This document shows, one piece after another, positions 35,721-47,900 of a DNA stretch of 62,000 bases (its first letter is position 1; each line of letters begins with the position of its first letter). The notes below the pieces were generated by a model that was not told the DNA's origin, did not search any database, and saw nothing but the letters and a program-made list of their open reading frames with translations. The translations under genes were made by a program, and so were the position numbers. The stretch lies in the NCBI RefSeq assembly GCF_001039355.2, contig NW_019773958.1:100919-162918 (forward strand). Direction: 5' to 3'. The DNA is from Lingula anatina (lineage: Eukaryota > Brachiopoda > Lingulata > Lingulida > Lingulidae).

Positions 35721-37240
35721 CTTCAACCTCACTGTGCAGTCAGACTATAGGCCTTTTGTAGCTTTTGGACAGAGTTTTTCATTTTACAGATTTTATTACT
35801 CTATAGACAGTGTATTTTGTAATAGAACAAATTATTGAATAGATTATTGCCATTTGGCTAATATGTTATACAAGTAGATTAAATATTGCATAAGTTGTTA
35901 AAAATGATTAATGAATTAGAAAATAATTCTTTGCAAGGATGCTCTCAGTATATCTTTATATTGAAAACTTTAGTGTAGAAGTCACATTAACCCACCATTT
36001 GCACATCATCTGGCATATCTCCATTGTATTTTATAATAATATTAGAAGTATGTGTGGAAGGCAGTCCATAAAGTAACACAATCCCTGCTGATGATGATTA
36101 TTGTAAAAACCACCACAAACTGTTCCATCCAAAGTTGTTGTTATTAGAAACAAATGAGACTTTTTATTAGCCATTCCAGATTGCTTTATGGTGGGAAACG
36201 ACAATTGTTTCTTTTTTAACTATTCAGTAAAGCAAGCTGTGGAAGTATTTTTGTTACATGAACAATTCAGCATTACGGAGGATTTGTGATTGGTTTTCAT
36301 TCTGACAATTTGAAATAAGTGCTGATGGCTTGGTTGCATCCGTTATCTGTATTGAAGGGAGGCATTTCAAAATCTGCCAAACAATTTTGTAATGTTACAT
36401 CTTTGAGACAATAGCATTAGTCTTGTATTACTTATACAAGCATTATTACATGTCAAAACTATCTGGGCGTTTCTTATTAGAATTAATACTAGTGGTTCTG
36501 TGTAATGAAGCAAATGATCTGTTTGTGATATGCTCATTCTTGTACAAACTGGCTGAAGTGTAGTCAACTTCTGAAGTGTGGATTTAAATGATATTTACTG
36601 TTCTTATAGTATTAAGTATAAGATGCTGAATCAGTTTATAGAAGTGCTTACTGTAAAGCCATTTATGGTCTTTTCCATGTTTTCAAACAGGGTTCCCTTT
36701 TTTGTTAACCATTTTCTTTTTACAATTCTTTTGGAGCTGATAAGTTTTGTATACCAAGGGACATAGTTACAGACATAATAGATGGATATATTGTTATCAC
36801 AGGGTCATGTTAGTGCAACCTTTCCACCAATTTGATGCCACAAACTTTCCAAGCACATCGGACATCAGTTGTTTTGATGTATACTGCTTGAAAAAGAAGT
36901 CTTGTGTTGGAGTTTATACTTTTTTATATCTAAAAGGATTTTTTCTTTTTTTCTGTACTGTCTCAATAATTTATAGGCAGTCAACTCATTTATGCCAAGA
37001 TATATTATATATCTTCACAACTACATTTTTTGTAGATAAAAGGGGCTTTCTGTCCCACACATGCTTTAAACACATAAAATTATATATTTATTCTTTAAAA
37101 AATCTATTGCAATATACCCAATTGCTTCATATTTTTGTATTGAAATTATTGCAATAATTAGTCTCTTCTTACCTTTCTGGTTGAAGGGTTTCTTATTTTG
37201 AAATCTGTACTAGCATAGGAAATAAAATATATAAGTTACA
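35721..37240 (+). other. Villin 3' untranslated region and poly(A) signal
   Basis: No coding homology follows the stop. The last good signal is AATAAA at 37221-37226. Open frames in this stretch are AT-driven and have no domains. The true cleavage site may be earlier; only transcripts can show it. Confidence 0.45.
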
Positions 37241-37439
37241 ATTTACCGTCTGGTTTCTCTAGAGTGTAGTATTTTATCCACTATTTCTAAAATTGATAAC
37301 TCTTTCAGTAATCACAAAAAGAATACTGTGCCCGTTCATCTAGTTACATCTAAGAAAAAAACTTAAACTAGCCAAAAAGATAACTTAGATATGGTCATGT
37401 ACAACAGAAAAGCTTTTAGCACAAAAGAAAAACAGGTAA

Positions 37440-40400
37440 ATGATTTTTATTTATTGATCAAAATAACATGTATCAGATTGCACACCAATAAATAAGTGAA
37501 ATGCATCACACTCCATAGAGATGCCATGGATGTTTGAAAACTGGGAAATTCAATATATCTGTACAACATGATCTCTAGAACCCATGCTTTTGGAACATCG
37601 ATTTTCTCAACAGCATACTGGCCATTACATCTAAAGAAATAAGACGGTATCTTGGTGGTCAAGTAGTATAATTACCCTGTTGAGTGTCCTTCTCTACACC
37701 CTAAAGCTAATGTCAGAGGAAAGCAAGATCCTTGTGCAATCCAATGTTTTAAAACAGTCTACAATCTCAAAGAAATTACCAGAAAGAAAGGTGGGTGTAT
37801 GCAAGCATTTCTATTGGGTATAAAGGAATAATTTAAACTTCATGTACAATTACACCTTAAATATTATGATTTTTATGGCACATATTCAACATCTACTACC
37901 TTCTAACAAAATCAGCTTTTACAAAACTGTACAATGGTCATAAATTAAGAACACCTGTGAATATCTCAATGGCTCTCACTTATTAGATGGCAAGTGCACA
38001 GCAAAATAAATATGACTTAAGATATATTCTAATTTTTCAAATGGTATGATTATATTCAATATTGATACTTCTAATATATATCTCATAAAAAGAAAAAAAA
38101 CTGTACATTTTTCCACATATTACTTTTATCTAAAGAAATTTAGTTTAAAATGCAAGTCATATACAGTCTGCAAAACAATGTTTGCAAATTTGATACGTGA
38201 TATTATACACGGTGCCTGATGTTACATTTTTAATGTAATGAAACTTTCTATTAAGTTCCATATTTAGAGACAAATACATATGCTTCAATGGCAGTTATTC
38301 CATAAAATTGAGTAGAGATGTGTTTTACAATAGAATGCCATTTTAAATGAGCACTTGCATCCAACAAATGAAGAAAAAAGATCACCCCTTTTCCTCAAGT
38401 CAATCAGGAAAATGACACATCAATGTACAAGCACTTGACATATAATGTACAAAAAGACATACAACTAGTAGACTACTCTGACTCTCAAAGCACCACTGAC
38501 AAATATAAGAACGAGACATGCTTTTACACTAATGTAAATTGTGTATCACATGTTGAAAAATAATAAAAGGAAATCTGAAAATTGATCTCCATGGTGTCTA
38601 TGTAAAACATTGAGAAGGTTTTGCTTAACTGAGTTAACTGTTCCTTATATGCTGCAAGTGCAGTGGAGACATTTTCTCATTCAGTATGGTACAAGATGAC
38701 AGTGAAAGTGAATGAATTTATACATATCAGTTATAACTAGGTAGTAACCTACAGGCCACAGTGAGATTCCAAAAGTACCTTTATGGTATACTTGAATAAT
38801 AAGAGTAAGCTCTGATCAAAGGCAAATGTTATAATACAACCTGGCATTAAGGAAGGCCAATGCTCCAAAAATCAGCAAAAAAGAAGAAAGCAAAATTTGT
38901 CAAGACAACTCAAATCTACTTCTACACATTGTCAAATGGTTATTAAAGCAGTAAAATAACCAAAAACATTTCAATTCAAAACAAATGAAGCAATTTGAAT
39001 TCTTCTCGAGAATTTTATTGCCAATGTGACGGGTGATAAATAAAGTGACCAAAAGCACCAACGTAAAGCCGCCTTCAACCAAAGAAATAATTCCAGTGCC
39101 AGATGGTTCATGTCATTTAGTCAGGTCCTATGTCACTAAAGATGGTGGTGGGGAAGGAGAGGCTGCAGCACACATGCATCAGTCGACTGAAATAGAAATA
39201 ATACAAAGTTTGGTTAGTCACATATAAGAGCTAGGTTCAAAAAGAATAATAACAAGTTATGACTGAATTATATATATGTGTGTATCAATCGGAGTGTTAT
39301 TTTTTCAGTAGGGTAAAAATGCACCAAAATCCTGTCAGTTAAAATTATCAAATAAAAAAGAAGACAATCAGAGAACTAACAAGAGAGTCCTCGTTGTTAT
39401 TGTAACAGGTCTTCAGTCTAATAAATAATTAAAAAAACTACAGGCACATCTATCTTATATCTGTCAGAATGAACAAAAGTCACAGTGATCAATGGGAGAA
39501 AGCATAATAAACATCAGCAAAAAATAGTCAAAACAGTTGCCTTGGGGAAAAAAAAGTAAAATTTGTGAACACTTCCTTGTAAACACTTTTGTGAACTCTT
39601 CCTTGACAGGGCCTGTACCCCCAGTATGGCATCCATGCAAATCCAAATACCACATCTGCAGTCTACTCATTCAACAACAATAAAATGAAAACAAAATCAT
39701 GCATGTCCATAACTTGATAGAGTTGCCAACAACATATCTCAGTCCCCAGTCCCCATTTTTTTTATCGACACTGTTTGATCTCTAACAGTGGCAACAAGAT
39801 ACACAATAGATCTAGATGTACCCATACTGAGAACTACATGTATTATGATGTTAGCAACCTTGTATGGACTGGGTGGTTAATTCCCAACAGTCCAATATAC
39901 AATACACTAAATGTTGTTTGATGGCTCTTTCTTTAGTCAGCAGTTTATTTGGTCTGATACTGTTTTTTCAGGGGTTCATTGGTGCAGTTTCACCACCTAC
40001 TAACAGAATTACAATTGAAAGGAAGACGGGAATACTTCCCCTCAGCAGACAAAATTTCATATTTGGGCCAATCAAACTTCTGGACTGTTGAGATGCTCCC
40101 TTTGAACACCCACATGACAACACAACATATTTACAAACAGATGCAAACAACAAGGCCATTAAAATTCTCTTAAACCTTAAGGTGTTGCAAGACCTTATCA
40201 AAATGAAACGATCTTCTACATAAAGATTTCGTAATACTCCTACAACCTTTTCTTTCTGCGTTGGCAGTTTACCTAATACAATATGTACAGCAATAACATA
40301 ACTGGAGCATATGTTAAATGTATCCCTCTATATCAAAAACAACAACAACAACGTGCATACATAACTAATACTTAATTATGTACATCTGACAATATACAGT

Positions 40401-42184
40401 ACATCTAAAGAAAGTGTACTTCTATACCTGATCTCAACAGCAATACAAAATTACAACTTATTACACATGGTAATAACCCACAAATTTCAAACATCTTCCT
40501 TAGTCTTTATTTAAATTTTCAAGTCTAAATTTTTAAGTTACCAAAAATAAATAAATAAATAAACATTCTCTCACAAACCACACTATTTCTTAAATTCCTT
40601 TCAATAATTCTTTACAGCTATAACCAAGGATTTGGAAAATTCAATACAATTTGTCTTTTTTTTTTTTTTGTTTAAATTTTGTGGGTAATTTCCATAGATG
40701 GATATAGGGCACACTAAACAAGGCAATCATGATAATCTAACAATATATCAGAAGAGAAGAGTTATGTGAGGATTCTAGTACAGCAGGTAGTGCACAGGTG
40801 AATGTTCAATCCAGTCTAAGCAAAGCTCTGTACAGCGTGTTCAAGCAAGTATACAGGAAAAACACCACGTGAAACATGAAGAGCAGCAGGCGTGCCAGCG
40901 ACTCACCCTCTGTATCCATAAGCTCACCCAGTTGCTACAGCAGCAAGGAAAAAAAAACAAGCAAGACAGAGCACGTTTAGCATTGAAATTCTCTGTAGTG
41001 GTTAATACCACAGTTTGCAAATACCCAAGACATCTGATATTGGTGAACAAAGGGCATTTTCTGACAAGAGTACCAAGGGCTGAGAGAATACCACATTAGA
41101 ATTTGAGGTTCACTGTGAAAGTCATTACTCGTGGTAATGCAATCAATTTGTTCAGGTACTGAATGCATAACCTCATGCAGAAAATTACCAAAACTGCCCT
41201 TTCTTGACACTGTTCCTAATTTCTGATTCTTGAATGGAACTACAGTGTTAACATATCGATCAGCCAAGCAAAACAAAAAATTTATTTTGAAATTTTCTTT
41301 TTCAACTGCAAGTGGTCAGGTATGACATCAGGAGCAATTAGCTACCATATGCCACTGACCAAAAAGAAAGGGGCCATATTCTCAAAAGCACTCTCTCATA
41401 TGTTGGACTTGTTTCATAAACAGGATTGATAAATTTATGATGAAGTTCTGAAGGTTTGTAAAAACAGAAGCTTCTAAAAGACAGCCCCAGATTCACAGGT
41501 GGCATTTTTTTTCTCTCAACACCCTCTACACTGATGAAATGGCACAGAAAACATTTGCAGTCGGAGAACCCAAAGCATGGTGCTGGTGCAAAGTAACCAA
41601 TGTTGCAAAGGCAGAAAATAACAAGTATGGACAATTAATTAAACTTCGAAAACCCTCAACCAAGAAAATATACATGTATAGCACCATAAGTTTGCACAGT
41701 AGCAAGACATGATTACGAAAACTACAATTATGCCATAGAATTAGACTAATTATCATCTCAATTCTGTACCATTAAGGGCCTTTCATTTTACCCCGATAAA
41801 GTACATAGTGACACCAAACAAGTATGTAAAAATGAGCAATGGTTTGAACAAGAGGAATTTACTTACAACTATGTGACAAGTATTGTACCTGATTTATACG
41901 CAAAAAAGACCTAGTCTGCAGCAAAGTATGGAAGGCCCTCAAACATACTGTGCCCATAAGCTTCTTACAGCACTTACTTGTAGGACTTGAGTCCCACAAG
42001 TCAGTCATGGTATAAATTAACTTACCTTCAACACTGTAATATTAATGTCTTTTTGCCGATTATTTTCTGCAACAGATTACAGAAAACTTGTCTTTGCCAA
42101 AACTGTGGTTAACTTGTTATTTTAAATACTATTAAATCTTCTACTAGTAGCATTTACGCAAAGCTTTATAAAAACCTGTTTTGT
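37440..42184 (-). other. Probable TRIO/kalirin 3' untranslated region
   Basis: Between the kinase stop codon and two overlapping minus-strand AATAAA signals at 37446-37455 there is no recognised coding exon. At 4.7 kb it would be a long 3' UTR; parts may be intron if the last exon is spliced. A GC-richer patch at about 39050-39230 contains a minus-strand TTTCAG acceptor and a short frame, which could be an alternative terminal exon, but no homology supports it. Confidence 0.4.
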
Positions 42185-44956
42185 CTACAGTACCTGATGT
42201 CTCCTGCGCTCCAGAAAATCTGCTAATCTGTCAGTAGAAATCTGATGGAATTTGTTCGGTGAGCTTCTTGGCGTGCTGGCACGTTTTACCCATGCATGTT
42301 CAAGACATGTTTGAGCAGTTGGTCTTTGGCTGAGGAAAAAAGATGCAAGTTTGAATCCAGAGAGATAAAATATAATCAATTTCACTGTGTTAATCCTTTA
42401 GACTGACTCTATACTTTTGTCAATTTTTGTCTTCTATATATATATATATATATATACACACTTGCCTGTAAAAAAATAATTTCAACAGAAAGGTTCATAG
42501 TTACTTCCCATAAAAGTATGCTGCAAAATGACTGACATGCTGGAAACTCATGGTTAAACATTTGCCATTTTAATATGTAAATTTTGGTTGCATAGACAGG
42601 ATCCCCTACCAATGAATACAAAGAAATATGGTGAATAATGGTATTATTAAGTATTTTCCTGAAGCAGACATCATCTGTGAAATTGAAACAGTGCTGTACA
42701 CCTGATAATAATGAATAATTTCTTACCTCAGATCAGTGACCAGCATCAACTTGATGATATCCCTGGCCTCCTGAGACACTCCCTCAAAGTAGTCTTCTGG
42801 GAAACAGTAGTCGTTGTGAACTATATTGGAACACGTTTCCTCCAGGCTCTCATCCAGATATGGTGACACTCCACTCAACATCACATAGATAATCACACCA
42901 ACACCCCTGTAAAATACAGTGGATCTTTTACACACTCAAATCCTATAAGTTTAAGCCTAAAGTTTCAGCTTTTAAGTATAAAGTTATTGTGAAATTGTGT
43001 TAGATTTTAATTTGAATCAACTGTTACGGGCATTTTCCAAAGAGCTTGTAAGTGGGGTAACCTGATTCTTAATGTTAACTTAATTACCTATATCAAGCAT
43101 ACTCCTACACTTTTTAACCATGTACATGTATTCACCTAATAACAGGTGATTCAAACAGTTACAATGTAGCATAACTGAGGGTGTAAACACTCTTCTATTC
43201 GATTGACTCATCCTTGTATTCTACCCAATGTTTAGATATTTTACATTCTTGTATTCTACCCAATGTTTAGATATTTTACATTCAAAATATGACACAACAG
43301 AGTTGGTAGTATACCATATATCTGTCAGCAACCCCACTGGGATCCCCTTGACCAACTCTGGGGCAGCAAACTCTGGACTGCCCACTAGCTGGTGGACATA
43401 GTAGCTGTTGTGGATGTGGTGGGCATCACCCAGGTCTATTAGCTTGAGCCGTGGTGTCATACTGGTCAGGTCTACTAAGAGGTTTTCAGGCTACAAATTG
43501 AGGAATTTGTTTGTTTATTATATATATATAAGATGTTAAGATGCAGTAAGGACGTATACCCCAGCAGATCTTTTTCTCAACAGTTTTGGAAGTGTCGAAC
43601 ATGAATGTGATTATTGAAATTGTTGAAATTTCCAGGAATATATGTATTTATCTATTTATTATTTTTTTATTTGCTACATAAAGAGCTACATGTTATGTGC
43701 ATTGTATGCCTTTAAAATCTGTGAGACCTATCATTACCTTGACATATATGTTTGATGCTGAAGACAGCCAACTCTTACCTTGATGTCCAGGTGTGCAATT
43801 CTACAGTTGTGAAGGTACTGGATGACATCCAGCAGTTGTCGAATATAACAAGCTGCTTGTACCTCATCCAGGGTGGGGCGACTGCAGATGTAGTCAAACA
43901 GCCTTCCACTGGGCAGCCTGAAACACATTGTGTTCAAGTGAGTTCATGTCTGCAGGCATGTACTAGTAGGCTAAGGGGGTTAGAAAGAGATGCCATTATG
44001 GATGGAAAAGGTTCGCTCTGAATCAAAATGTAATCTACATGTAGGTTATGTAATTTCTCATTTGGGTCAAAAAAGGGCGAAGGTCCACTTTTTCAGAAAC
44101 TTCTGGCTATAACCAGGCCAGTAGCAGGCTAGGGTCTGGAATTATACCAGGGTGGATTAAGAAAAGGTTATCTGTATGTTATTGCTGAAATCAAATAAAA
44201 TTCTGAAAGTTGTGTCTTAAGGCTTGAATATTCCATTTAGGGTTAATCTACATAAAAACAAACAAATCATCCAACTTGCAATCAGAATTAGAAACATTAT
44301 AAATACTTACAACTCAAGAATGATAACAAAGTATTTAGAAGTATCATACAGGTCCATGGCACTGCATAGGTGAACATGCTGGAGACCCATCAAAGTGGTG
44401 AACTCATTCTCAGCATTCTGTTTACTTAGTTTTTTCTTGCTGATGAACTTTGCAGCCACATCACGCCCTGAACACTTCTGAAGACATTTCTTCACCACAG
44501 AAAATCTGCCCCTAAAACAAGATGCATACATGCCATTTAAGAGGAGTTAAAATGGAACCTGTTTTATGCTTCATTCATGTATATATACAGTGTATGCGTG
44601 GAACAATATTTGCCACTGATACTGTAGCAACTTTTGGGTCCAAAGTTAATGATTTTGAAGTTGTTTTAAACAAATTCCATTGTACTGTCATAAGTGATCA
44701 GTTATTGCTACCACAAGTTTTTATAACCCATCTGCATAATATTGATATGAGGAGGTAAATGAAATGATATAGAAAAGAACACCATAAAAAATCACTTGCA
44801 CTGTGAATCAGATGCCTTGTTAAAGTTGCTAATTGAGTTAGTGTTTTTTAAATCTGTAAACAATTTACCTTGCAAGTTCACCCAATTCAGTGTAGTCTTT
44901 TGCATAGGTAGCTTTCCATTTTGCTGTAATGCTCTCATCTTTTAGAGTTGAAGAAT
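42185..44956 (-). CDS. TRIO/KALRN: TRIO/kalirin serine/threonine kinase exons and stop
   Basis: Glycine-rich loop GRFSVVKKC, AxK lysine VAAKF, alphaC glutamate in AENEF, catalytic loop [15 protein letters not shown], metal loop [12 protein letters not shown] motif [10 protein letters not shown], then [20 protein letters not shown] and [12 protein letters not shown] in place of HRD is normal for TRIO/kalirin. The DFG motif reads DLG here. The frame closes with LERRRHQVL and TAG at 42187-42185. CAG|GTACTG at that point could act as a splice donor, and vertebrate TRIO continues after the matching RRKHQ, so the C-terminus may be longer than annotated. Confidence 0.88.
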
Positions 44957-47900
44957 CTGCAAGATACACATAAAAATGAAACTGTTATCAACTGTCTCCA
45001 AATATAAACCAAAAATTACTGATCTGGTAGTTTCTCACAGCACAGGTGGAAGGAAGTTGTCACTTGTAGGTTTGTGGTTGACTTTCATGTACCCATAATA
45101 AAAAAGTTGTTAGTTTTTGTGCGGCGTTATCAAAGACAAAACTTTCAATGGAGGTTTTGGGAGGGGCAAGGTTTCTTCCTTTGTTCACTTTCTCAGATCT
45201 GATGCCTGAAGCAACAAAAAGCTTACAGGGTAAAGCTTTGGGAAAGGCACATCAATACATTTTTCTAAAGAAAATAAACCTCATGCCCTTAAGAGTGGTA
45301 CTGAGTATACGACACTATGGTCGAAAAATCAAAACAAGAAAAAATCCGTCACATGACTTTGACATATGTTCTAGGTGTTTAGAAAATAATTTATTTGGTC
45401 AGACATTACATTGTTTGAATTGTTTGACCTATTACTGTAGTGACCAGATTTAGAGGTACTATTGCACCCCATCTACATCTGACTTATGTATCCTGTAATA
45501 TGTTTTTCCTTAAATTTTTAAGTTACCACCTACTGGAACTTATTTTTATGACTGAGACTTATCAAAGTGCACCAATGAGTAAGAAAATAAATAAAATAAA
45601 ACAATTATGACAAACTATACTTTTACCTACATAACAAGTTAAAACATGATAATAACGCCAATTTCATTTAATGGTTACAGGCTGTGTTTTGATTTGTTCA
45701 TGTCTAGAACTCAAAATTAGAGAAACCTTTTAGAAGAGGCTTTCCTCTTGAAGTAATGGTTAAATTTACTTTGAATTCATTTGGTCTGATAAGACATAAT
45801 TTAATTTAAAATTGTGTCTTTGTTTTTGATTAAAGACCCTGTGTTCATAGCACACCAACCTGATTCGTTAATGGTAACAGGCTGTGAGGGGGGGCCAGGT
45901 TCACTGATCCCTATGGAATTATGGGCACTGATGCGAAACTGGTAGGTGGAGCCTGGAGTGAGATCAGAGATCACATGATGCGTGCTGGGGACGAATGGGG
46001 TGGCAGCCTGCCAGAGATTGACACCTGAAATAGAACCATGGTAGGATACATGCATGGGTTTGAGAAAGAGAAATAGTAGATACTAACTTAAAACAGCAAA
46101 GAAGGATAAAAAGAAATGTTCAAGCTTAAAGATGAATAAATGTGACTAATGAAAAAATTGATAATTTGCTAGCAGGTTTTAATTTACAACTTAAATCAAA
46201 CTATGTAAAAAATTTATAGGTATAAACATGTAATACCATAGTGAAAAGTTACCCAAAACAGACAATTCAAAGTGAGAAAAATAATGGTTTTTGGTAAAAA
46301 TAAAATTATATGATGAAATGGATTTTTTCAAACAACTACACATTTTTTAAAATTGCTGAATTATTTCAATATTTCTGAATCAATATAGATATTAATCTGT
46401 ATAATTAAATTCAAAGGATATACATTTAGGTGATCTTTTTGTATGGTGGAAACTTACGAAACATTCATCTTCACAGCATGAACATTAGCTTTTTTATTTG
46501 TGAAATATTTTCAGAATATATCTTTGAACAGAGATGGAAGAGGACCTTTAAAAAAAATCCAGGAAATGCAAGCACCAAAGCTCCACATGCAGCTCAATAT
46601 GGTAGGCCAGGGGCATAAATACAATACCCAAATATCTGTATAAACCCATTGCCAGGTACACCCCAATATCTATATCCCCTTTACCTTGTTCAGTAAATTC
46701 CACAGTATACCCCTGTACTGGAGCATTGCCTGTGGCATGTGGAGGCATCCAATCCAGCTGGACAGAGGCCCCCTTCTGCAGGGTAATCACTGGCATTCCA
46801 GGGGGGTCTGGCACATCTGAAAATATAAACATGGTAATACTAGTCATCCCATAGTTGCTTATTCAATTTGGGTCTATATCAACCTGCAGTGATTCATTTT
46901 CCATGAGTTTGCCTATGGCCAAAATTTAAGTTATTTAGCTGGTGCCAAAAAGAGATAAGTCTATGACACAGCTCTGTAAACTGGAATATCTCTGTATATT
47001 CCAAATGAACAGATAATTTGGAAAAATACAACAGTATTTTAACCAATCAATTTACAGGATATTACATACAATAAACAACAATCATACACTACCAGAAATA
47101 TCTTTACTGACAAAAAACTAATGATTAGGTCCTTAATATAAGGCCTTTGGTCACATATGCTTTTGAAATTCTAAGATGTAATACTGCAATACATGAAAGC
47201 TATGTTTGATCAAGAAGATATAATACAGTCTTCAAGGAATATCTGTCACAATCTTAACACAACCTGGATCATTTACCACAACTTATATCCTCAACCACCA
47301 CATTCCCACATCTCATAAGGAGCCGAACACAATCTAGCCCTTTCAACGTACCAGCTGCATACAACATCAGGCATGAGCTTCAATGCCTAACCTTTGATCC
47401 AAAAACATACATGTAACTACCATCTGGTGGTGCTTGAAATTTGGGCTTTGTTGTGACCTCTGACCTCAATTCAAACCTGCCACCTGGTGGTTCTTACCTA
47501 AAACAGTAAGCTGTGCTATGCTAACTTCAGAGCCCACCTCACTGCTGACAACACAGGTATACTCTCCACTCTGCTGAGTTGTTACACGATGGAGCTGTGA
47601 AACAAGAACATCAATGACAACTATTACATCCATAACAATTCTTACTGTTAGAAATAGAGGACTTCATACATGAAAGAATATCAAGCTTTTTGGGGGCTTT
47701 TCAGTTTAAGCACTTGAAAACTTGTGAGGATTTTTATGAAGAGCTGGGGTTTTTTTGGGGTATAAAACTGCCAAAAAATTAAGTAAAGTGTTCATAAGTA
47801 AAACATTAAGTAATACAACAGCAAGGGTATTGTAGATACCTTGAGTGAAGCATTGCCCTCATCATCATAACTAATTGTGGTATCAGCAGAAGGGGACAAA

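Noticed and set aside
36747-37157. 136-codon plus-strand open frame after villin
   Set aside because: Phe/Tyr/Ile-rich AT-driven frame within the villin 3' untranslated region, no recognisable domain.
39033-39227. GC-richer patch as a gene on either strand
   Set aside because: Only a short frame and one acceptor-like TTTCAG; not enough for a coding call, noted only as a possible alternative terminal exon.
40841-41756. Several open frames on both strands between villin and TRIO/kalirin
   Set aside because: They overlap one another, match nothing recognisable, and fall in the probable TRIO/kalirin 3' untranslated region.
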